Source of the DNA: Prevotellaceae bacterium
GTDB lineage: Bacteria; Bacteroidota; Bacteroidia; Bacteroidales; UBA932
Assembly (NCBI GenBank): GCA_031273485.1
Contig: JAISRS010000146.1
Span: 1 to 10,482 of the forward strand
DNA: 10,482 bases
Direction: 5' to 3'
Shown: in pieces, positions 1-5,414 of the stretch
Layout of the letters: each line of letters opens with the position of its first letter
Position numbering within the stretch: position 1 is the stretch's first letter
Notes under the pieces: generated by a model
What the model was told of the DNA's origin: nothing
The model's database searches: none
The model's input: only the letters and a program-made list of their open reading frames with translations
Position numbers and translations under genes: made by a program

Positions 1-35
1 TTTAAAATTTCGATGCTTAAAAGATGTAATAACAT
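1..35 (-). CDS. Probable ABC-2 type permease, N-terminal fragment cut by the window edge
   Basis: Only the first 11 full codons are visible. An ATG at 35-33 on the minus strand opens MLLHLLSIEIL and the frame stays open to the edge of the window. The start lies 12 bases beyond the stop of the ABC ATPase on the same strand, which is where the membrane partner of a two-gene ABC-2 exporter normally sits. A short hydrophobic stretch with a glutamate (LLSIEIL) resembles the start of many Bacteroidetes ABC-2 permeases, whose N-terminal cytoplasmic helix precedes the first membrane span. This is an inference from position and a very short peptide; the reading frame could also be accidental. Confidence 0.45.
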   Translation of the reverse strand, partial: MLLHLLSIEIL

Positions 36-47
36 GTTTTTTGTTTT

Positions 48-977
48 TTATTTTGTGATTTCGAGGAATTTCGATTCGAGGTTTTTATTTTTTGCAATCA
101 GCCTGTTCAGCACGACGCCATGTTCGAAGCAGTATTTATTTACTTCTTCCGGGGTTAATTCGCCCTCGTAGTGCGAGATTGTGACGAGGTTGTCCGATTG
201 GTTGATGTCCAAAACCCCCGACAGTGTTTTCAGAACATCCGTCAAAGTTCCCATATTTTCGGAACCTACTTCTATCATTACCGTTTGTTTCGCCGGTAGG
301 GTCGATTCGTTGCCCGACGATTCTCCGGATAAAGCTCCGCCGACGTCGCCGTACACCAGCAATTTACCCTTTTTCAGGATGGCTACATGCGTGCAGACTT
401 TTTCCACCTCGTCGAGCAGATGGCTGGCGAGGATAACCGTCTTTCCTTCGTTCGACAGTTGTTTGATTAATTGCCGTATTTCGGATATTCCTTCCGGGTC
501 AAGTCCGTTGGTAGGTTCGTCCAAAATTATAATTCCCGGATTATTGAGCAGTGTTGATGCAATTGCCAATCTTTGCTTCATTCCGAGCGAAAAGGTTTTG
601 AACGAGCTGAATCGCCTGTCGAACAGGTTCACTTTTTTCAGCGTCGGGTCGATATTTGAATAGTCGCATCCTTTGATTTTTGCCACTATTTCAAGATTTT
701 GACGCGCCGAAAGATAGGGATAGAAATTGGGAGTTTCCAACAAAACGCCCATTTCTTTTCTGATTTCGTTAACGGGTTGCGAGCCGTCGAAAAATTTATA
801 ACTTCCCGCCGAAGCCCTCAACACATCCGTTACTATGCCAAGGAGCGTTGTTTTTCCGCTGCCGTTTGGTCCTAATATCCCGAAAACAGAGCCTTCCGGA
901 ACCGTAAACGACACATCCGATAAGGCTGTTACCGATTTATATCGCTTGGATATTCCACTTAAAGTAAGTACATTCAT
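48..977 (-). CDS. ABC transporter ATP-binding protein (ABC-2/BcrA-like exporter ATPase)
   Basis: This is a 309-residue nucleotide-binding subunit of an ABC exporter, acting as a cytoplasmic dimer that drives a membrane permease. It shows Walker A GPNGSGKT (36-43), the ABC signature SLGMKQRL (130-137), Walker B IIILDEP (149-155) with the catalytic Glu in DEP, and the switch His in ASH (186). At the Q-loop it reads LLETPNFYP (79-87), with Glu where many ABC proteins have Gln; this is common in the BcrA/CcmA-like branch. After about residue 215 comes a roughly 95-residue C-terminal extension, also typical of that branch, which includes a Ser/Gly/Glu linker near 213-230. The substrate cannot be deduced; such pairs export antibiotics, lipids or peptides, or serve gliding/Gld-type functions. 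The permease appears to follow 12 bases downstream. The start at 977 directly abuts a heptamer tandem repeat. Family assignment is very sure, substrate unknown. Confidence 0.93.
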   Translation of the reverse strand: MNVLTLSGISKRYKSVTALSDVSFTVPEGSVFGILGPNGSGKTTLLGIVTDVLRASAGSYKFFDGSQPVNEIRKEMGVLLETPNFYPYLSARQNLEIVAKIKGCDYSNIDPTLKKVNLFDRRFSSFKTFSLGMKQRLAIASTLLNNPGIIILDEPTNGLDPEGISEIRQLIKQLSNEGKTVILASHLLDEVEKVCTHVAILKKGKLLVYGDVGGALSGESSGNESTLPAKQTVMIEVGSENMGTLTDVLKTLSGVLDINQSDNLVTISHYEGELTPEEVNKYCFEHGVVLNRLIAKNKNLESKFLEITK

Positions 978-1003
978 GAATTATGAATTATGAATTATGA
1001 ATT
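976..1003. repeat. Four perfect tandem copies of a 7-bp unit at the ABC ATPase start
   Basis: On the plus strand ATGAATT occurs four times in a row without error; on the minus strand this is AATTCAT x4, and its last copy overlaps the start codon of the ATPase. A fifth, degenerate copy (ATAAACT) follows at 1004-1010. Because the unit is 7 bp, slippage would change the leader length just before the start codon without touching the coding frame. Similar aattcat strings are common filler in Bacteroidetes intergenic DNA, so a regulatory role is only a possibility. Confidence 0.9.
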
Positions 1004-1068
1004 ATAAACTGTGAACGGAGCGAAGCGCTGACAATTTCTAACTTACAATTCATCGTTAAATAATATGT

Positions 1069-1629
1069 TTAACAGTCGCAATCGGAATCGCAGTCGCAAT
1101 CGGAATCGCAATCGCAGTCACAATTATCGTGCGACCGGTCGTTACATCCGCAGCCGCAATTGCAGCTTCCGGCTAAATCTTCGGGAGTTACGTCACGAAT
1201 TGCCACAACTTTGCCTGAGAAATGTAAATCTATTCCCGCCAGCGGATGGTTGAAATTCATTGTTACGGTTGCGTTGTTTATTTTTTCAACTGTGCCGTAA
1301 ATGCGGTTACCTTCATGGTCTTCCATAGGAAGATTTTCTCCGACTTTCACATATTGATGGTCGAATTTGCCGTCTATTTCAAAAATACTTTTAGGGATTT
1401 CAATAATGGCGTCTTTATCTATTTCGCCGTAAGCCTCAACTGCTTGAAGTATGAAATCGAATTTATCGCCTAAATTCAGATGCCTGATATTTTCTTCAAA
1501 TTTAGGGAGCAAATACCCTACTCCATACATAAATTGCATTGGTTTTGTTTCTGTTACAACTTCGATAATATCTCCGTCCGCTTCGAGTTTGTAACTTAAC
1601 GATACCACTTTGTTTTCTTCTATTTTCAT
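1069..1629 (-). CDS. slyD: SlyD-like FKBP-type peptidyl-prolyl isomerase with Cys/Asp-rich metal-binding tail
   Basis: This 186-residue cytoplasmic protein is a prolyl cis-trans isomerase and chaperone of the SlyD type. The FKBP half-domain covers about 1-68 (with the GVGYLLPKFEENI helix region at 36-48). It is followed by the insert-in-flap chaperone domain at about 69-125 and the returning FKBP strand with the family signature NHPLAG (128-133). SlyD proteins end in a His/Cys-rich tail that binds Ni, Zn or Cu. Here the tail (155-186) is built from Asp-Cys and Asp-Ser-Asp-Cys repeats, with 11 Cys and only one His (H167), preceded by CNCGCGC (156-162). It is therefore a thiolate-rich, strongly acidic variant, suggesting soft-metal binding or storage by inference. 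The tail is encoded by an 18-bp DNA repeat. The start ATG at 1629 fits the family N terminus. A hairpin separates it from the helicase upstream. Confidence 0.9.
   Translation of the reverse strand: MKIEENKVVSLSYKLEADGDIIEVVTETKPMQFMYGVGYLLPKFEENIRHLNLGDKFDFILQAVEAYGEIDKDAIIEIPKSIFEIDGKFDHQYVKVGENLPMEDHEGNRIYGTVEKINNATVTMNFNHPLAGIDLHFSGKVVAIRDVTPEDLAGSCNCGCGCNDRSHDNCDCDCDSDCDCDSDCDC
1073..1108 (-). repeat. 18-bp coding tandem repeat in the SlyD tail
   Basis: Positions 1073-1090 and 1091-1108 are identical 18-bp units (cagtcgcaatcggaatcg), continuing in degraded form to about 1125. Each unit encodes six residues of the Asp/Ser/Cys tail, so unit gain or loss would keep the frame and change the number of Cys residues by whole units. 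Confidence 0.9.
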
Positions 1630-1659
1630 GCGAATAATTATAATTTATTTAGTTTATGA

Positions 1660-1704
1660 GGAACATTCGCCGTTTCGGTAAACGGTTGAAACCGACGAAT
1701 GTCC
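1660..1704 (-). other. Imperfect hairpin between helicase and slyD-like gene
   Basis: The arms at 1660-1676 and 1688-1704 pair along most of their length (CATTCG with CGAATG, and GTTTC with GAAAC, with one bulge on the outer side). The hairpin lies between the helicase stop (1726) and the slyD-like start (1629). On the minus strand it is not followed by a U-tract, so it is a weak candidate for a terminator. It may instead be a leader structure or mRNA stabiliser for the isomerase gene. On the plus strand a T-run follows at 1714-1720, but no plus-strand gene ends here. Confidence 0.5.
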
Positions 1705-1725
1705 CGTAATATTGTTTTTTGCGTA

Positions 1726-3381
1726 TTATACTGCTTTTACCGTAACTTTACGTCCCCGGTAAAACACATTTTTCAGGTCTTTAAGCAGAGTTTTCGCCTG
1801 ATCCGACCTGATTTCAAAATATGTATCTTTTTTTGTGAGGTCAATCTTTCCGATTTTTATTTTGTTGCCGGAATCTGTTTGATTGATAAGTTCAATCAGC
1901 ACATTGGGATACAAGCCGTCTTTTTTACCTGCATTCAGGTGCAGACGGGTATATCCGCTTTCGGCTTTTCTGTTGATTTTCTGGGAATCTTCGATTTTAT
2001 CCGATTTTCTGTCTCTTCTACCGTTTCTTTTTTGTTCGGAACTTTCCAGTCGGGCAACTTCCAAATCCGCAGCATCTTTATAATAGTTCAAAAACCGGTT
2101 AAATTCCAGAGCCACAAATCTCCTTATAATTTCTTCCTTGTCGAGCCATTCAAGTTTTTTGAATATTGCGGGCAGATAGTTGTTAATATCTCCGTTATCA
2201 ACATCAACTTTTTCCATTCTGTCGATCAGGCTAAACAGTTGTTTTTCACAAATATCTTTACCCTTCGGGACATCTTTGTGTTCAAATTTTCTGTTGATAT
2301 TTTTTTCTATTTGCAACAGTTTCGATTTGTCTTTCAATCCTGCTATGGCGACCGAAATTCCGGTTTTACCTGCACGACCCGTGCGTCCGCTCCTGTGGTT
2401 ATATGTTTCAATATCATCGGGAAGATTATAGTTGATGATATGCGTCAAATCGCTCACATCCAAACCCCGTGCGGCTACGTCGGTTGCCACAAGCAGTTTG
2501 ATGTTGCCGATGCGGAATTTTTGCATCACATAATCGCGTTGAATCTGGGATAAATCTCCATGAAGAGCTTCGGCATTATAGCCGTCTTTTATAAGTTTTT
2601 CGGCTATTTCGCCTGTTTCGCGTTTGGTTCGGCAAAACACAATGCCATATATATTGGGATTGTAGTCCACGATTCGTTTCAGGGCGTTGTATTTATCTTT
2701 ACTGCTCACTGTGTAGCAGATATGTTTGATGTTTACCGAGCCTGAGTTGCGGGTTCCTATGACCACTTCTTCCGGAGAATCCATATAATTTTCCGCAATA
2801 TTTGCAACCCTGTCGGGCATGGTTGCCGAAAACAGGAGAGTTCTCCGTTTTTTGGGGATTACTTTAAGGATATCGTTCAAACTGTCGATAAATCCCATAT
2901 TTAGCATTTCGTCGGCTTCATCAAGCACAACGTTTTTCACCGAGCTTAAATCAACCGCTTTTCGGTTTATCAGGTCAAGCATTCTGCCGGGTGTTGCGAC
3001 AATAAACTGTACGTTTTTCTTTCTTAATGCGCTGATTTGTTTTTCGATATTTGTGCCTCCATATACGGGCAAAATATGCAGTTCGGGCATATATTTGGAA
3101 AAATCGTTTAAATCGTCTGTGATTTGTACACATAATTCTCTTGTTGGACAAAGCGCCAAAACCTGCACGCCGGGATTGGAGGTATCAATTTGATTGATTA
3201 GAGGCAAGCCGAATGCGGCTGTTTTTCCTGTTCCTGTTTGCGCTAAGGCTATTATATCTTTGTCGGATTCAAGCATAAGAGGTATAACTCTTTCTTGCAC
3301 GGGCATGGGGGTTTCAAATCCCAAATCATTAATTGCTTTTAGGATTGCGGGATTTAATCCCTGAATTTCAAAATTTGTCAT
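1726..3381 (-). CDS. deaD: DEAD-box ATP-dependent RNA helicase (DeaD/CsdA type) with DbpA-like RNA-binding domain
   Basis: This 551-residue ATP-dependent RNA helicase unwinds structured RNA and would act in ribosome assembly, mRNA turnover and cold adaptation. All core motifs are present in order: Q motif (F4 and Q29 region), motif I AQTGTGKT (47-54), Ia PTREL (79-83), GG (108-109), Ib TPGR (130-133), II DEAD (154-157), III SAT (185-187), V TDVAARGLD (300-308) and VI HRSGRTGR (329-336). A charged linker rich in Lys/Arg (about 445-475) leads to a C-terminal DbpA-type RNA-binding domain (about 476-550) with the IGKIDL and FYRGRKV segments. Length and domain order match the Bacteroidetes DeaD-like helicases. 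The DbpA-type domain also occurs in DbpA, so the exact subgroup is less certain than the family. A -7 box about 110 bases upstream implies a roughly 100-base leader. Confidence 0.95.
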   Translation of the reverse strand: MTNFEIQGLNPAILKAINDLGFETPMPVQERVIPLMLESDKDIIALAQTGTGKTAAFGLPLINQIDTSNPGVQVLALCPTRELCVQITDDLNDFSKYMPELHILPVYGGTNIEKQISALRKKNVQFIVATPGRMLDLINRKAVDLSSVKNVVLDEADEMLNMGFIDSLNDILKVIPKKRRTLLFSATMPDRVANIAENYMDSPEEVVIGTRNSGSVNIKHICYTVSSKDKYNALKRIVDYNPNIYGIVFCRTKRETGEIAEKLIKDGYNAEALHGDLSQIQRDYVMQKFRIGNIKLLVATDVAARGLDVSDLTHIINYNLPDDIETYNHRSGRTGRAGKTGISVAIAGLKDKSKLLQIEKNINRKFEHKDVPKGKDICEKQLFSLIDRMEKVDVDNGDINNYLPAIFKKLEWLDKEEIIRRFVALEFNRFLNYYKDAADLEVARLESSEQKRNGRRDRKSDKIEDSQKINRKAESGYTRLHLNAGKKDGLYPNVLIELINQTDSGNKIKIGKIDLTKKDTYFEIRSDQAKTLLKDLKNVFYRGRKVTVKAV

Positions 3382-3488
3382 ATTTACTTTTATAATTTAC
3401 CAATTAAAATGTGTGCCTCATTTAAATGTATTGAAACACCACCTAATCAATACGGAAAATGTAAACCCATCATTTATAAATCAAGGCG

Positions 3489-3496
3489 CAAAAGTA
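3489..3496 (-). promoter_or_regulatory. Bacteroidetes-type -7 box for the helicase gene
   Basis: On the minus strand this reads TACTTTTG, an exact fit to the TAnnTTTG -7 consensus of the Bacteroidetes primary sigma factor. It lies 108 bases upstream of the helicase start in AT-rich DNA. No convincing -33 TTTG was seen at the expected distance. The implied leader (about 3382-3480) is long for a bacterial gene, as is also known for cold-shock helicases, but no defined structure was recognised in it. Confidence 0.5.
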
Positions 3497-3573
3497 ATCA
3501 AATTATTTAAATTGGAGGTATTTATATTTCTTAAAAATAGTTAAACATCAGTTTAACAGGAATATCAACAGCA

Positions 3574-3610
3574 ATAAATTGTGTAAAACAGGACGATAAA
3601 TTGTGTAAAA
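3574..3610. repeat. 15-bp direct repeat with 22-bp period
   Basis: The sequence ataaattgtgtaaaa occurs at 3574-3588 and again at 3596-3610 without mismatch. The spacing of 22 bp is two helical turns, so both copies face the same side of DNA, as expected for a regulator binding pair. The site lies upstream of the helicase promoter. No protein can be named. Confidence 0.75.
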
Positions 3611-3706
3611 ACGGGGAGATGCGGGTGAAAAAGGATGCAAATTTGCACTCCGAAGACGCAAGTCGGACAAGCCGAAAACTAAAGAAGAAGTCGGACAAAG
3701 AAATTC

Positions 3707-3798
3707 TTTAACACAAAGAGCACAACGCGTGTCACAAATGGTACAAAGGCAGACACTTTATGAACTTTGTAAAAAGTCTTTTCGCCCTTTGTGTTAAA
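3707..3798. repeat. Dispersed cacaaag element with inverted ends, copy 1
   Basis: The ends tttaacacaaagagc (3707-3721) and gccctttgtgttaaa (3784-3798) are inverted repeats with one mismatch, and further cacaaa motifs lie inside. A second, diverged copy with the same end sequences occurs at 9604-9690 beyond the mmd operon. No transposase is present, so this is a small non-autonomous or structural repeat, not an insertion sequence. Confidence 0.75.
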
Positions 3799-3922
3799 AC
3801 AATTTCTTGACAGTGTAACATTTTGAATTGAAAATCGACACAGTCTAATACACCCCACAAAAAACAAGAGGCTGTCTCGAAAGTAATTCAGCACGCAGAT
3901 GATGCAGATTTACCGGATTTTC

Positions 3923-4198
3923 GGCTAAATCTTATTTTGAGGCGCTATGGATGGAGTTCCTTTCGTTCGTCGTAGCGACAGCCCGAAGGGCTTGATTTTC
4001 ATAACCGCAGGACAACGACCTGCGGAACCCCCCCCCCGTTCGGCGTAGCGTCTCGCTACGCCGGAGCTAAAAGCAGGCTTCCAGCTTGCAGACCCGCCTT
4101 AGTGCGAAGCGGGAGCTTCGCTTTTAGCTTCGGCGTAGCGGAACGCTACGCCGAACGAAGGGGACTCCATCCATAGCGCCTCAAAATAAGATTTAGCC
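3923..4198. repeat. 276-bp palindromic element: 55-bp inverted arms around a hairpin array
   Basis: The arms at 3923-3977 and 4144-4198 are inverted repeats differing at only 3 of 55 positions; two of those would be G-U pairs in plus-strand RNA. Inside lie further perfect hairpins: 3980-3992 (AGCCC/GGGCT), 4005-4025 (CCGCAGG/CCTGCGG), 4041-4063 (CGGCGTAGCG stem with a 3-base loop), 4104-4121 (GCGAAGC/GCTTCGC, nested in AGCTAAAAGC 4065-4074 with GCTTTTAGCT 4120-4129) and 4131-4153 (CGGCGTAGCG stem, loop GAA). The last hairpin shares bases with the right arm. The internal module 4030-4140 recurs at 10374-10482. No open frame or transposase is inside. It could be a MITE-like element, a structured RNA, or a repeat built from smaller palindromes. 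No clear target-site duplication was found. Confidence 0.85.
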
Positions 4199-4211
4199 TT
4201 TAAAAGTTGTA

Positions 4212-4505
4212 GATGGCATTTGGAGATTTGCAGATGGCATTATGGCACTTGAAGACGACATTAGGGCAGTTGAAGACGACATTATGGCACTTGAAGACGA
4301 CATTATGGCAGTTGAAGACGACATTATGGCAGTTGAAGACGACATTATGGCAGTTGAAGATGGCATTATGGCAGTTGAAGACGACATTATGGCAGTTGAA
4401 GATGGCATTTGGAGGTTTGCAGATGGCATTTGGAGGTTGACAGATGGCATTTGGAGGTTCAAACATGACATCCTGGCAGTTGAAGACGGCATCTCCGCTT
4501 GTACG
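4212..4505. repeat. 21-bp tandem array, 14 units, two unit types
   Basis: Fourteen consecutive 21-bp units start 13 bases after the palindromic element. One type reads gacgacattatggcagttgaa with small variants (centre of the array, 4254-4358 and 4380-4400); the other is gatggcatttggaggtttgca-like (first unit, and 4401-4463); hybrid units lie at 4233-4253 and 4359-4379. The last two units are degraded. Because 21 is a multiple of 3 and the unit lacks stops in four of six frames, four overlapping open frames arise automatically. The plus frame from ATG 4242 to 4535 would encode 97 residues of (D-D/G-I-M-A-V/L-E) heptads, an acidic coiled-coil-like pattern with I and V/L three residues apart. 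No separate promoter or leader for this frame was seen, so I list it as a repeat and not as a gene. Confidence 0.9.
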
Positions 4506-4519
4506 GATTTGCAATTCGG

Positions 4520-4559
4520 GAAGGCGACCCCCTAACAGGGTTTAAAATCCCTGTTAGGG
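4520..4559. repeat. gaaggcgaccc + ccctaacaggg palindrome, copy 1
   Basis: After gaaggcgaccc (4520-4530) comes an 11-bp perfect inverted repeat, ccctaacaggg (4530-4540) and ccctgttaggg (4549-4559), with an 8-base AT-rich loop. The same arrangement recurs at 10013-10052. It could act as a transcription terminator in either direction, but its recurrence points to a dispersed repeat. Confidence 0.8.
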
Positions 4560-4601
4560 TTGAAAGGCTGCCTTTACCCGTGTTTACGTTTCGAGGGTTA
4601 C

Positions 4602-4758
4602 AATTCGTGCAAATCGTGAATTAAAATTCGCGTAATTCATGTAATTCGGCAACTAAAATTCGTATAATTCGTGCAATTGACTACGTCGAACATACGTTTT
4701 GCGGATAAAAATTCGTATAATTTACGTAATTCGACGACAAAAAAATTACGTAATTCGG
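4602..4758. repeat. Degenerate aattcgt/gtaattcg repeat cluster, copy 1
   Basis: About a dozen variants of aattcgtgtaattcg-like words are packed here (for example near 4602, 4625, 4640, 4658, 4710 and 4745). One section reads gcggataaaaattcgtataa (4701-4720). The inverse orientation of this family appears at 9887-9964. It is AT-rich, has no open frame of note, and separates the palindromes from the operon promoter. Confidence 0.7.
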
Positions 4759-4897
4759 CGAAAGAAAACAGCGGATACGTATTTCGATTAAATCGAAGAC
4801 ATATAATATTATAAGGAGTTTGAGGGGGCGATTATACCCTTCGTCGGGAGAGTGTTTTTAGTCTTTGTGAATTAACGGGGAATAAAAAAAATATCTA

Positions 4898-4925
4898 TTC
4901 TGTTTTAAATAAATTATTACCTTTG
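4898..4925 (+). promoter_or_regulatory. Promoter of the methylmalonyl-CoA epimerase/decarboxylase operon
   Basis: TACCTTTG at 4918-4925 matches the Bacteroidetes -7 consensus TAnnTTTG exactly. A weaker -33-like TTCTG lies at 4898-4902, with about the right spacing. Transcription would start roughly 7 bases downstream, giving a leader of about 30 bases before the ATG at 4962. No operator or riboswitch was recognised in this short leader. Confidence 0.6.
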
Positions 4926-4961
4926 CGGCTTTGTTTATAAATAATAAAAATTAATACAGTT

Positions 4962-5375
4962 ATGAATATTACTCATATAGAACACATTGGTATTGCTGTG
5001 AAGTCGTTGGAAAAAGCGATACCGTATTATGAAAACATTTTAGGATTAAAATGTTATAATGTAGAAGAAGTTGCCGATCAAAAAGTTAAGACAGCATTCT
5101 TTTTAGTTGGACAAACAAAGATCGAACTTCTTGAATCCACCGATCCGGAGGGCGCGGTAGGGAAATTTATCGAAAAAAAAGGCGAAGGAGTTCATCATAT
5201 CGCTTTTGCAACAACAAACGTGCAGGATTCGCTGAATGAAGCCGCCGAAAAAGGTATTCAATTAATCGACAAAGTTCCGAGAAAAGGCGCCGAAGGACTG
5301 AACATAGCCTTTTTACATCCGAAATCAACCCTGGGAGTATTAACGGAACTGTGCGAAAAACCTTCGGACAAATAA
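4962..5375 (+). CDS. mce: Methylmalonyl-CoA epimerase
   Basis: This 137-residue cytoplasmic metalloenzyme of the vicinal-oxygen-chelate (glyoxalase) fold interconverts (R)- and (S)-methylmalonyl-CoA, linking the B12-dependent mutase to the decarboxylase encoded next door. The VOC pattern is clear: HIEHIGIAVKSLEKAIPYYE (5-24) in the first beta-alpha-beta module, TKIELLE (52-58), GVHHIAF (76-82) in the second module, and a C-terminal GVLTEL (125-130). Likely metal ligands are H8, E55, H78 or H79 and E129, by analogy with the family. Length is that of the single-domain bacterial and animal epimerases. It is the first gene of the operon, 39 bases ahead of mmdA, behind a good -7 box. The start at 4962 has an A/T-rich leader with no Shine-Dalgarno, as usual in this phylum. 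Confidence 0.96.
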   Translation: MNITHIEHIGIAVKSLEKAIPYYENILGLKCYNVEEVADQKVKTAFFLVGQTKIELLESTDPEGAVGKFIEKKGEGVHHIAFATTNVQDSLNEAAEKGIQLIDKVPRKGAEGLNIAFLHPKSTLGVLTELCEKPSDK

Positions 5376-5414
5376 ACTTAAGAATTATAAATTAATAAAA
5401 ATTAGTATAAAACG

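Noticed and set aside
3679..3894. 71-residue minus-strand open frame
   Set aside because: It runs through the cacaaag palindromic element, has no family resemblance, and its hydrophobic appearance comes from repeat composition.
3870..3922. Insertion-sequence end (gaggctgtctcgaaagt)
   Set aside because: The string recalls the ends of some IS elements, but no matching inverted end or transposase fragment was found in the window.
4242..4535. 97-residue plus-strand frame in the 21-bp array as a gene
   Set aside because: Openness is a by-product of a stop-free 21-bp unit; the ATG is inside a repeat unit and no promoter was seen. It is kept as a finding, not as a gene.
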